Assembly: GCA_026400355.1 (NCBI GenBank)
Contig: JAPLPE010000014.1
Span: forward strand, 1-64,000
DNA: 64,000 bases
Reading direction: 5' to 3'
DNA from: Rhodobacterales bacterium
GTDB lineage: Bacteria > Pseudomonadota > Alphaproteobacteria > Rhodobacterales > Rhodobacteraceae
Part shown: piece after piece, positions 36,301 through 44,374 of the stretch
Position numbering within the stretch: the stretch's first letter is position 1
How the letters are laid out: every line of letters begins with the position of its first letter
Program-made: the position numbers and the translations under genes
The notes under the pieces: generated by a model
What the model was told of the DNA's origin: nothing
Databases searched by the model: none
What the model saw: only the letters and a program-made list of their open reading frames with translations

Positions 36301-38918
36301 AACTTCGGTCCATCAGTCTGACCAATGTGCGGCGGTTTGCAGGGCAGACGGTGGTGATCCGGGGGCTGGGCGACGGGATCAGTGTGATCGCAGAGCCGAA
36401 TGAGTTCGGCAAATCCACCTTCTTTGATGCGCTGCATGCGTTGTTCTTTTCGCACTATGGGTCGAAGGCGGGGGATGTGAAGGCGCTGGTGCCCGAGCCT
36501 TCGGGCGGGGCGGTCGAGGTTGCAGCGGAAATTGAACTGCCAGGCGGGCTGTTCCGGGTCGAGAAGCGGTTCATGTCGCGGGCGCAGGCCACGGTCACGG
36601 ATCTGACGCGGGGGGCGCTGGTCGGGCGGGATGACGAGGCGGAGGCCTGGCTGCGGACGGTGACGGATCAGGGGCTGACCGGGCCTGCCGGGCTGTTGTG
36701 GGTGAGGCAGGGGGTCACCACGCTGGATGCGGGTGACAAGGCCGAAAATGCGCGGCATCTCGGCGAGCGGCGGAACCTGTTGTCTTCGGTCGCGGGCGAG
36801 ATTGCGCAGATGACGGGCGGGCGGCGGATGGACCGGGTGCGGGACCACTGCAAGGCCGATCTGGAGCGGCTGGCGACTTCGGGCGGCAAGCCCAAGGCGG
36901 GGAGCCCGTGGAAGGACGCGCGGGACGAGGTGGCGGCGTTGACCGAGCGGGTGGCGGTGCTGTCGGGGAAGGTGGCAGAGCTTTCCGGCGCGCTGGAGCG
37001 GCGGAGGGTGATCGAGGCGCGGCTGGCGGTGCTTGACGCAGCCGAGGCGCGGGCGGCGCGGGCGGCGGCGCTGGCTGCGGCAGAGGCCGCAGATCGGGTA
37101 GCGCAGGCCCATGCGGCCAAGGTGGCCGAGGCGGAAAGCCGGGTGAAGATTGCGGGCCTGACGCGGGACGATCTGGCGGGGCGGCTCGCCGGGTTGCTGC
37201 GGGCCTATGGGGCGGCGGCAGAGGCGGCGCGGGTGGCGGCGCGGGCGGTTGAGTCGGACGGGCTGATCGGGGCGCGGCTTGAGGAGGCTTTGGCGGCGCA
37301 GGCTTTGTGTGACAGGGCGCTTGAAGACGCGTCGGGGCGGGTCAAGGCGGCGCGGGACGCGGTTGCCGGGGCGCAGCGGCGGTTGGCGGCGGCGCGGGCG
37401 CGGGCCGATTTGGTGCAGGTGCGCGACCGGCTGACAGCGGCCGAGGCGCAGCGGGCAATGGCCGAGCAGGCGGAGGCGGTTGTTGCGGGGATTGCGGCCA
37501 CGCCCGAACGGGTCGAGGCGCTGGAGACGGCCTTGCGGCAGGCCGAGCGGGCGCGGGATGCGCAGGCGGTGCAGGCGGTGAAGGTTCAGGTGAGCTATGC
37601 CGGGGCTGCGCGGGTGCTGCGGGATGGGGTGGCGGTGCCGGAGGGCGTTGTGGCGCTGGACGGCCGGGCGGTGTTTGATCTGCCTGGGATCGGGAGGCTG
37701 GCCGTTGATCCGGGGGCAGTGGGCCGGGGCGATGCGGGCGCCGTGGCGCGTGCAGAGGCTGAGGAGGCGAAGGCGCTGGCCGTGTGTGGTGTGACCACGG
37801 TTGAGGCGGCGCGGGTGGCGTTGCGGGAACGGGCCGAGGCGATTGCCGCGGGAAAGCTTGCGGCGGGGGTGATGAAGTCGCTTGCGCCAGAGGGCTTACA
37901 GGCATTGCGGGCGCTGGTCGCACACACGGCGACGGTGGCCGGGGATGCGGCAGATGACGGCGTGGAACCGGATCTGGCAGGGTTGGAATCCGCTGTAGTT
38001 GCGGCGGAAGGGGCGGAGGCCGAGGCGCGGGTCCGGGCAGAGGCGGCGGGACGGACGGTGGCGGGTCTGACGGCAGAGCGGGCGGGGGCGCGGGTGGCGT
38101 TGAGCACGGCGCTTTCGGTGAAGGATGCAGCAGAGACGGCGGCAGGTGATCTGGCGACGCGGGTTGAGCGGCAGGCCCAAACCGAGACTGCGGCGGCTCA
38201 GGCGGGGGCGGAACTGGCTGGCGCACAGGCGGTTGTGGCGGGGCTAGTGGCCGGGGCACCGGATCTGGCAACTGTTAGGGCCGAGTTGAGCCGGGCCAGG
38301 GGGGCGATTGAGGCGGCGGAGACGGAAGTCGCGCGTTTGCGGCTCGAGCGGGAGCGGCTGGCTGGCACGATCCAGTCGCAGGCAGCAGATGCAGTCGAGG
38401 AAAAGCTTGCCGAGGCGCAGGGGGCGCTGGAGGCGGCGCGGGAGCGGGACGGGCGCTATGCGGCGGAAGTTGCGGCGCTGATCCGGCTGGGCGAGGTGAT
38501 AGAGGCCACGCGGGCGGCGGCTCAGGACGCCTATTTCGAGCCAGTCCAGAAGGAACTGGCACCACTTCTGGCGATTCTGGCGCAAGATGCGGCGCTGACC
38601 TTTGATCCGGAGAGCCTTTTGCCCGGGCGACTTATGCGCAATGGCGGGGCGCTGGATGTGGAGCGGCTGAGCGGGGGCACGCAGGAGCAGATCGCGATTC
38701 TGACGCGGCTGGCTTTTGCGCGGCTGTTTGCCAAGGCGGGGCGGCCGGTGCCTGTGATTCTGGACGACGCGCTGGTCCACACGGATGACGCGCGGATCGT
38801 GCGGATGTTCACGGCGCTGCACAGGGTGGCGGCGGAACACCAGGTGATCGTCTTTACTTGCCGACAGATGGCGTTTGAGGCTCTGGGGGGGCATCGTCCG
38901 GAGGTGGTGGTCGGCTAG
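36297..38918 (+). CDS. SbcC/YhaN-like AAA ATPase with long coiled coil
   Basis: An 873-residue Rad50/SMC-type ATPase, the partner of the upstream nuclease (4-nt overlap). Walker A lies in AEPNEFGKSTFFDALHALFF near residue 40. The signature LSGGTQEQIAILTRLAFARL and Walker B VILDDALVHTDD are in the last 110 residues. Between them are about 650 residues of Ala/Glu/Arg-rich coiled coil with no obvious CxxC zinc hook. The Ala-rich arms come from an extreme run of GCG/GCC codons. A weak hairpin repeat follows the stop. Confidence 0.87.
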   Translation: MKLRSISLTNVRRFAGQTVVIRGLGDGISVIAEPNEFGKSTFFDALHALFFSHYGSKAGDVKALVPEPSGGAVEVAAEIELPGGLFRVEKRFMSRAQATVTDLTRGALVGRDDEAEAWLRTVTDQGLTGPAGLLWVRQGVTTLDAGDKAENARHLGERRNLLSSVAGEIAQMTGGRRMDRVRDHCKADLERLATSGGKPKAGSPWKDARDEVAALTERVAVLSGKVAELSGALERRRVIEARLAVLDAAEARAARAAALAAAEAADRVAQAHAAKVAEAESRVKIAGLTRDDLAGRLAGLLRAYGAAAEAARVAARAVESDGLIGARLEEALAAQALCDRALEDASGRVKAARDAVAGAQRRLAAARARADLVQVRDRLTAAEAQRAMAEQAEAVVAGIAATPERVEALETALRQAERARDAQAVQAVKVQVSYAGAARVLRDGVAVPEGVVALDGRAVFDLPGIGRLAVDPGAVGRGDAGAVARAEAEEAKALAVCGVTTVEAARVALRERAEAIAAGKLAAGVMKSLAPEGLQALRALVAHTATVAGDAADDGVEPDLAGLESAVVAAEGAEAEARVRAEAAGRTVAGLTAERAGARVALSTALSVKDAAETAAGDLATRVERQAQTETAAAQAGAELAGAQAVVAGLVAGAPDLATVRAELSRARGAIEAAETEVARLRLERERLAGTIQSQAADAVEEKLAEAQGALEAARERDGRYAAEVAALIRLGEVIEATRAAAQDAYFEPVQKELAPLLAILAQDAALTFDPESLLPGRLMRNGGALDVERLSGGTQEQIAILTRLAFARLFAKAGRPVPVILDDALVHTDDARIVRMFTALHRVAAEHQVIVFTCRQMAFEALGGHRPEVVVG

Positions 38919-38926
38919 CTTTTTGC

Positions 38927-38962
38927 GGGGCGCTCGTCCGCGCAGCGCGCAAGCTCGCTGCG
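38927..38962 (+). repeat. second short repeat family, copy B (with hairpin)
   Basis: GGGGCGCTCGTCCGCGCAGC, then GCGCAAGCTCGCTGCG. CGCAGCG (38941-38947) pairs with CGCTGCG (38956-38962). It starts 8 nt after the SbcC-like stop codon and may act as its transcript end. It resembles copy A at 34248. Confidence 0.4.
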
Positions 38963-38987
38963 TGTGGTTTCCGAAATGGCGGTCGAA

Positions 38988-38999
38988 CTGACATGTCAG
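38988..38999. promoter_or_regulatory. 12-bp perfect palindrome upstream of the catabolic island
   Basis: CTGACATGTCAG is its own reverse complement and lies 57 bp before the start of the enolase-superfamily gene. The half-site TGTCA also occurs in the tandem operator candidates at 45620-45646, but with different spacing. It may be an operator for the island's GntR regulator or another dimeric repressor. Confidence 0.35.
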
Positions 39000-39055
39000 G
39001 GCTTTGGACTCGGGGCGGAACCTGTGCATCCTTGAGGCGCTGCAGGGAGGCGGGC

Positions 39056-40171
39056 ATGGCGATCATCCGGCGTGTGGACATTCGGATGGTGGATCTGGTG
39101 CCCAAGGTGCGGCGGACGGATGCGATCCAGTCCTTTGCAAGTCAGGAGACGCCCATCGTCACGATCACGGATGCGGAAGGGGCGCAGGGGACGGGCTATT
39201 CCTATACGATCGGGACGGGAGGTCCTGCGGTCATCTCGCTGTTGCGCGAGACCTTGGCACCAAGGCTGATCGGACGCGAGCCGGAAGATGTCGAGGGGAT
39301 CTGGCGCGATCTTCTGTTTGCGACCCATGCGGCGGCAGTGGGGGCGATCACCTCGCTGGCGCTTGCTGCCATCGATACGGCGCTTCGGGATCTGCGATGC
39401 CGACGGGCGGGGGTGGCCCTATGGCGGATTGCGGGCGGGACGAAGGGATCGGTCGAGGTCTATTCGACGGAAGGCGGCTGACTGCATATCGAAGACGAGG
39501 CGCTTGTCGCGGATGCGCTGACGATGCAGGCGGCAGGGTTTTTCGGGGCGAAGGTGAAGATCGGCAAGCCCCGGCTATCAGAGTATGATGCCCGGCCGGC
39601 GGCGGTGCGGGTGGCGGTCGGGGACCGGTTCCACCTGTTCGTGGATGCCAATCAGGGGTTCACGCTGCATCAGGCGATGATGTGGGCGGATATGCTCGCG
39701 GGGCATCGGGTGGGCTGGTTCGCGCAGGCGCTGCCCGCGGACGATGCGGGCGTGCATGCGCAGTTGGCGCGGCATTCCCGGGTGCCCGTGGCGGTGGGTG
39801 AGAGCCTTTATTCTGCCAGCCAGTTCAAGCATTACATGCTGCAGGGGGCGCCGCAGATCGTGCAGGTCGATGCGGCGCGGATCGGCGGGATCACGCACTG
39901 GCTCAAGGTGGCGCATATGGCCGAGGCGTTCAACCTGTCGGTCTGTCCGCATTTCCTGATGGAACTGCATGTGAGCCTTGTGACGGCGGTGCCGAATGGC
40001 TGGATGCTCGAGTATGTCCCTCAGCTTGACGCGATCACGACCTCACGGCTTGATCTGCGCGAGGGGCGGGCCTATCCATCCGAGGGGCCGGGGCTGGGGA
40101 TCGAATGGGACTGGGCGGCGATCCGGGCGCAGACGGTCGAGGGGAGCCATTCCATGGTGGGAGGAGACTGA
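39056..40171 (+). pseudogene. enolase-superfamily (mandelate racemase group) sugar-acid dehydratase with an in-frame TGA
   Basis: The full frame would encode 371 residues. The N-terminal capping domain is followed by KVKIGKP (catalytic Lys region), VDANQGF, GESLYS and VDAARIGGITHW, and the His motif CPHFLMELHVSL. All catalytic motifs are present and there is no frameshift. Codon 142 (39479-39481) is TGA inside the conserved STEGG(W)LH, where family members have tryptophan (TGG). One base change would restore it. GGAGG precedes the ATG at 39056. The gene is either recently broken or read through at UGA followed by C. It begins the catabolic island; the substrate is probably a sugar acid. Confidence 0.85.
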
Positions 40172-40172
40172 G

Positions 40173-40502
40173 ATGAAGCGGTACGGCAGCGTGATCGGCG
40201 TGCGCGAGGAGCAGAAGGCGGAATACAAGCGGCTGCATGCGGCGGTCTGGCCGGGGGTCCTGGCCAGGATCACTGAGTGCAACATCCGGAACTACACGAT
40301 CTTCCTCAAAGAGCCGGAAAACCTGATGTTTTCCTACTTCGAGTATCATGGGACTGATTATGCCGCCGACATGGAGAAGATGGCGGCGGACCCCGAAACA
40401 CAGCGCTGGTGGGCCGTCTGCACGCCCTGCCAGTTGCCGTTCGAGACGCGGAAGCCGGGGGAATGGTGGGCCGAGATGGCGGACGTATTCCACCATGACT
40501 GA
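40173..40502 (+). CDS. L-rhamnose mutarotase-family protein
   Basis: A 109-residue protein of the RhaM/FucU-related family that interconverts sugar anomers. Typical segments are YGSVIGVREEQKAEYKRLHA, VWPGVLARI, NYTIFL and the C-terminal PGEWWAEMADVFHHD. The start lies 2 nt after the enolase-family stop and has GGAGGAG upstream. Its presence supports a 6-deoxy-sugar such as L-rhamnose or L-fucose as the substrate, though anomer specificity cannot be read from sequence. Confidence 0.85.
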   Translation: MKRYGSVIGVREEQKAEYKRLHAAVWPGVLARITECNIRNYTIFLKEPENLMFSYFEYHGTDYAADMEKMAADPETQRWWAVCTPCQLPFETRKPGEWWAEMADVFHHD

Positions 40503-41145
40503 TCCCCGGGTTTCTGTCCTCAAAGACATCTATACCTCGGTGATCCATGACGTCATGCGGGCCATGGGGCGGCGGAACTTTACCCTGCCGCCGCGCATCA
40601 CCCCGCTGCAGCCCGACATGGTGCTGACCGGCCCCGCCTTTACCATCGAAGGCCGTATAGACGAGACGGCGGAAGCCCATCAGACGCTGCTCGACTGGAC
40701 GGGGCTCTTGTCAAAGGCAAAGGCCGGGCATGTCTGGGTCAGTCAGCCGAATACTGATGTCGTGTCCCAGATGGGTGAACTGTCAGCCGAAACGCTGCAC
40801 CGCAAGGGGGTGCTCGGGGCGGTGATGGACGGTGCGCTGCGGGATGCGAACTTTATTCTGCGGCTGGGATTTCCTTGCTGGCGGACCCACCACAGCCCGC
40901 GCGATGTGGTGGGCATGTGGCGGCCGGTGGCGGTCGATCAACCGATCATGCTGGGTGACTGCCTGATCCGCCCGGGCGACTGGATGCACGGCGACCGCGA
41001 CGGAATGGTGGTCATCCCGGCTGAAATCCTGAACGAAGTGATCGCAGGCGCTACTGCCGCCATGCAGACGGAAAACATGGTGCGACGCGCGATTCTCGAC
41101 GGGATGGACCCGCAGGTTGCCTTTCTGAAACATGGTAAGTTCTGA
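40495..41145 (+). CDS. RraA-like family protein (HMG-aldolase type)
   Basis: A 216-residue protein of the RraA / 4-hydroxy-4-methyl-2-oxoglutarate aldolase superfamily, which includes oxaloacetate decarboxylases and divalent-metal aldolases. Family features are TGPAFTIEG, GVLGAVMDGALRDANFILRLG, and PVAVDQPIMLGDCLIRPGDW followed by HGDRDGMVVIP. In the island it could cleave a keto-acid intermediate. It overlaps the mutarotase gene by 8 nt and the next by 1 nt. Confidence 0.8.
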   Translation: MTDPRVSVLKDIYTSVIHDVMRAMGRRNFTLPPRITPLQPDMVLTGPAFTIEGRIDETAEAHQTLLDWTGLLSKAKAGHVWVSQPNTDVVSQMGELSAETLHRKGVLGAVMDGALRDANFILRLGFPCWRTHHSPRDVVGMWRPVAVDQPIMLGDCLIRPGDWMHGDRDGMVVIPAEILNEVIAGATAAMQTENMVRRAILDGMDPQVAFLKHGKF

Positions 41146-41459
41146 TGACAGACCCGCGCCTCCTCCTCCTCGCCACCGGCGACACCGTCTTTGTCCTGCG
41201 CGACCAGATCGCGGCAGGCGAGCTGATCTTGGTCGAGGGGGCAGAGGTGCGCGTGCAGGTGGCTCTGGGACTGGGGCAAAAGCTTGCTCGGCTGCCCCAC
41301 GCGCATGACGACAAGGTAATCAAGTATGGCGCACCCATCGGTTCAGCAACGCGCGCCATCGCGACGGGCGACCATATCCATCTTCACAACCTTAAGAGTG
41401 ACTACACCGCCACCCACGGTCGCGGCGGTGTCGCGGCGACAGCAGGAGAGAACGCATGA
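41145..41459 (+). CDS. UxaA-family hydro-lyase, small SAF-domain subunit
   Basis: A 104-residue protein corresponding to the N-terminal SAF domain of altronate/galactarate dehydratases (LATGDTVFVLRDQIAAGELI, HDDKVIKYGAPIGSATRAI, GDHIHLHNLKSDYT). In UxaA this is fused to the catalytic part; here it is a separate gene, as in (2R)-sulfolactate sulfo-lyase SuyA. It overlaps the large-subunit gene by 4 nt. Confidence 0.85.
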   Translation: MTDPRLLLLATGDTVFVLRDQIAAGELILVEGAEVRVQVALGLGQKLARLPHAHDDKVIKYGAPIGSATRAIATGDHIHLHNLKSDYTATHGRGGVAATAGENA

Positions 41460-42643
41460 TGCGCGGCTGGCTGCGCTCGGATGGACGCAAGGGGATACGC
41501 AATGTCGTGGCAGTGGCCTATCTGGTTGAATGTGCGCATCATGTGGCCCGCCAGATCGCAGGCGCAAACCCCGAAGCGGCCCATGTGATCGGATTTCCCG
41601 GCTGTTTCCCGAATGCCTATGCACAAAAGATGATGGAACGGCTGTGCACGCATCCCAATGTCGGTGCAGTGCTGCTGGTCTCGCTCGGGTGCGAAAGCTT
41701 TGACCGTGTAACGCTGGAAAGTGTGGTCCGTGCATCGGGGCGGCCCGTCAGGACGATCACGATCCAGACGGCAGGCGGCACACGTGCCAGCATTGCCGAG
41801 GGCCGCGACTTTGTAACGGTTCAGGTCGAAGCTCTTGCGAGAGTGCCCTCTGTTCCGATGGCGGTCAGCGAACTGATCGTCGGCACGGTCTGCGGCGGGT
41901 CGGACGGAACAAGCGGGATCACCGGCAATCCGGCCGCCGGCATCGCCTTTGACAAACTCGTCGCCGCCGGGGCCGCCTGTATATTCGAAGAAACGGGCGA
42001 ACTGATCGGCTGCGAAGGGATCATGGCCGACCGCGCGGCGACGCCCGAACTGGCGGCCGAACTGCGGGCCAGTGTCGAAAAGGCAGCCCGCTACTATGCC
42101 ACATTGGGATACGGGTCCTTTGCCGCCGGCAATGCGGACGGTGGCTTGACGACGATCGAGGAAAAGTCCCTTGGCGCCTACATGAAATCGGGACAAAGCC
42201 GGATTTCGGGTCTGATCAAGCCGGGTGACATTCCGCCCCGCGGCGGACTTTACCTGATGGATGTTGTGCCGGATGGCGAAGTGCGCTTTGGCTTTCCCAA
42301 CATCAGCGACAATGCGGAAATCGTCGAGATGATGGCGTCGGGGGCCCATTGCACGTTGTTTGTGACCGGACGCGGGTCTGTCGTGGGTTCGGCTTTGGCG
42401 CCTGTGATCAAGATTGCGGCCAATCCGCATATGTACCGGCGGCTGTCCGAAGACATGGACGTGAACGCCGGCCGTATTCTAGCTGGCGAGGCGACTTTGG
42501 AAGAAGTCGGGCAAGAGATATTCGACAGGGTTATCGGGCTGGCGTCAGGAGAGAAAAGCAGGTCCGAGGAATTGGGGCATCAGGAGTTCATTTTGACCTA
42601 CAAGAGTTTTGAACCGATCGGGCCTGCATGTCTGCCGTCCTGA
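41456..42643 (+). CDS. UxaA-family hydro-lyase, large catalytic subunit
   Basis: A 395-residue protein matching the catalytic domain of altronate dehydratase-type enzymes: GWLRSDGRKGIRNVV, IGFPGCFPNAYA, VSLGCESF and VCGGSDGTSGITGNPAAG, and GAHCTLFVTGRGSVVG. Conserved Cys/Asp residues likely bind iron or manganese. With the preceding SAF protein it forms a two-subunit dehydratase or lyase. It could carry out the same dehydration step as the interrupted enolase-superfamily gene. Codon use leans to C-ending codons, unlike the flanking genes. Confidence 0.85.
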   Translation: MMRGWLRSDGRKGIRNVVAVAYLVECAHHVARQIAGANPEAAHVIGFPGCFPNAYAQKMMERLCTHPNVGAVLLVSLGCESFDRVTLESVVRASGRPVRTITIQTAGGTRASIAEGRDFVTVQVEALARVPSVPMAVSELIVGTVCGGSDGTSGITGNPAAGIAFDKLVAAGAACIFEETGELIGCEGIMADRAATPELAAELRASVEKAARYYATLGYGSFAAGNADGGLTTIEEKSLGAYMKSGQSRISGLIKPGDIPPRGGLYLMDVVPDGEVRFGFPNISDNAEIVEMMASGAHCTLFVTGRGSVVGSALAPVIKIAANPHMYRRLSEDMDVNAGRILAGEATLEEVGQEIFDRVIGLASGEKSRSEELGHQEFILTYKSFEPIGPACLPS

Positions 42644-42724
42644 TCTGAGTGCGAGCCAGGTCAGCGCTGGCACTTGGCAATGAAGCAACGGGGGACCGGA
42701 ACCGCGGCCCCAGGGGAGTGAGCG

Positions 42725-43462
42725 ATGGGACGGCTGAACGGCAAGAGGGCGCTGGTGACGGCGGCGGGGCAGGGGATCGGGCGGGCTTCGGCACTGATGA
42801 TGGCGCGGGAAGGGGCACTGGTTGTGGCCACGGACGTGAACGAGGCGACGCTGGCGGAACTTGCGGCGGAGGGATTGGCGACGCGGGTTCTGAACGTGCG
42901 GGAACCGGCCAGCATTGCGGCGGCAGTGGCGGCGGTGGGCCCGCCCGACGTGCTGTTCAATTGTGCGGGCTTTGTTGCGGCAGGGACGATACTTGACTGT
43001 GACGAGGATCAGTGGGCGTTCAGCATGGATCTGAACATGACGGCCATGTACAGGATGTGCAAAGCTTTCCTGCCCGGCATGATTGCCAACGGGGGCGGGT
43101 CGATCATCAACATGGCCTCGGTTGCGGGATCGGTCATCGCGGCGCCCAACCGGTTTGTCTATGGGGCGACCAAGGCCGGGGTGATCGGGCTGACGAAGTC
43201 GATCGCGGCGGATTTCATCAGCAAGGGTATCCGGGCGAATGCGATTTGTCCGGGGACGGTGGAGAGCCCCTCGCTGGATCAGCGGCTGCGGGATACGGGC
43301 GATTATGAGGCGGCCAAGAAGGCGTTCATCGCCCGCCAGCCCATCGGGCGGATCGGCAAACCCGAGGAGATCGCGGCGCTGGTCACCTATCTGGCGAGCG
43401 ACGAGTCGAGCTATACGTCGGGTGTGGCCCATGTAATCGACGGGGGCTGGGCGAATATCTGA
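42725..43462 (+). CDS. short-chain dehydrogenase, 2-keto-3-deoxy-L-fuconate dehydrogenase-like
   Basis: A 245-residue SDR close in sequence pattern to the BDH2/DHRS6 and bacterial 2-keto-3-deoxy-L-fuconate dehydrogenase group: MGRLNGKRALVTAAGQGIG, DVLFNCAGFV and DQWAFSMDLN, then MASVAGS, YGATKAGVIGLTKSIAADFI and CPGTVESPSLD. Catalytic Ser, Tyr and Lys are intact. It would oxidise the C4 hydroxyl of a 2-keto-3-deoxy sugar acid with NAD+, consistent with a non-phosphorylated deoxy-sugar pathway. Confidence 0.85.
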   Translation: MGRLNGKRALVTAAGQGIGRASALMMAREGALVVATDVNEATLAELAAEGLATRVLNVREPASIAAAVAAVGPPDVLFNCAGFVAAGTILDCDEDQWAFSMDLNMTAMYRMCKAFLPGMIANGGGSIINMASVAGSVIAAPNRFVYGATKAGVIGLTKSIAADFISKGIRANAICPGTVESPSLDQRLRDTGDYEAAKKAFIARQPIGRIGKPEEIAALVTYLASDESSYTSGVAHVIDGGWANI

Positions 43463-43484
43463 GCTTTTCAGGGAGGAAAGGCAC

Positions 43485-44333
43485 ATGGAACTGATTGACA
43501 CGCATTTGCATCTGATCTGGCGGGATCGGTTCGGGTATTCTTGGACGAAGGACGTTCCCAAGTTGAAGGAGGGGGACTTCTCGCTTGCCATGGCGCGGGG
43601 GCTATATGGCGGGGAAGTCATAGGGTCGATCTTCATGGAGGTCGGCGTCGATGATGCGGACTACAAGGCCGAGGGGCGGTATGTGGCGCGGCTGGTCAAG
43701 GACGGATCACTGCTGGGGCAGATCGTGTCCTGCCGGCCGGAATCGGACCCAGAGTTTGCGGCCTGGGTCGAGGAATGTGCCGATCTGGGCGTGGTTGGGT
43801 TCCGGCGCATCCTGCATGTGGTGCCGGATGATGTGTCAGAGCCCGAGGCGTTCCGCGAGAATATCCGGCTGATCGGGCGGGCGGGTAAGCCGTTTGACAT
43901 GAACTTTCTGGGTCGGACGCTGCCCCTCGCGGCGGCGCTGGTGCGGGCTTGTCCGGGAACGCAGATGGTGCTGGACCATTGCGGGACCCCGGATATTGCA
44001 GGGGGTGCCTTTGACAGCTGGCGGGCCGGGATCGAGGAACTTGCCGAGATCGACAATGTGGCGGCGGTGAAGATGTCGGGAATTGCGGCCTATGCCACGC
44101 CGGGTACGGCTACGTTCGAGACGCTGGCGCCCTGGCTGGACGTGGTGCTTGAGGCCTTTGGGCCGTTGCGGATGGTCTGGGGCAGCGACTGGCCCGTGGT
44201 CGATCTGGGCGGCGGGCTGCCCGGGTGGCTGGGCATTTCGCGGGCCTGGATGAATTCGCGCCTGTCTTCGGACGAGGCGGCGCAAGTCGGGCGGTTCAAT
44301 GCGGAACGGATTTACGGGGTGCGCGCCGGTTGA
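43485..44333 (+). CDS. amidohydrolase-2 / L-fuconolactonase-type lactonase
   Basis: A 282-residue metal-dependent hydrolase of the COG3618 lactonase group: IDTHLHLIWRDRFGYSW at the N-terminus, the LDHCGTPDI motif and KMSGIAAYA, and VWGSDWPVVDL near the end. The family hydrolyses sugar lactones such as L-fucono-1,5-lactone. It sits between the KDF-dehydrogenase-like SDR and an oxidoreductase that may form the lactone. GGGAGG lies upstream. Confidence 0.8.
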   Translation: MELIDTHLHLIWRDRFGYSWTKDVPKLKEGDFSLAMARGLYGGEVIGSIFMEVGVDDADYKAEGRYVARLVKDGSLLGQIVSCRPESDPEFAAWVEECADLGVVGFRRILHVVPDDVSEPEAFRENIRLIGRAGKPFDMNFLGRTLPLAAALVRACPGTQMVLDHCGTPDIAGGAFDSWRAGIEELAEIDNVAAVKMSGIAAYATPGTATFETLAPWLDVVLEAFGPLRMVWGSDWPVVDLGGGLPGWLGISRAWMNSRLSSDEAAQVGRFNAERIYGVRAG

Positions 44334-44374
44334 ACGGCGCTGACCCTTCGACTTTCAAACAAACGGAGAATGAT

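Noticed and set aside
37342-38271. 309-codon Pro/Ala-rich minus-strand frame
   Set aside because: Complement of the Ala-rich coiled coil of the SbcC-like ATPase; composition is an artefact of GCG/GCC codons.
39479-39481. Selenocysteine at the internal TGA of the enolase-family gene
   Set aside because: Relatives carry Trp at this position, not Cys, and no convincing SECIS-type hairpin was noticed immediately downstream; mutation or ordinary read-through fits better.
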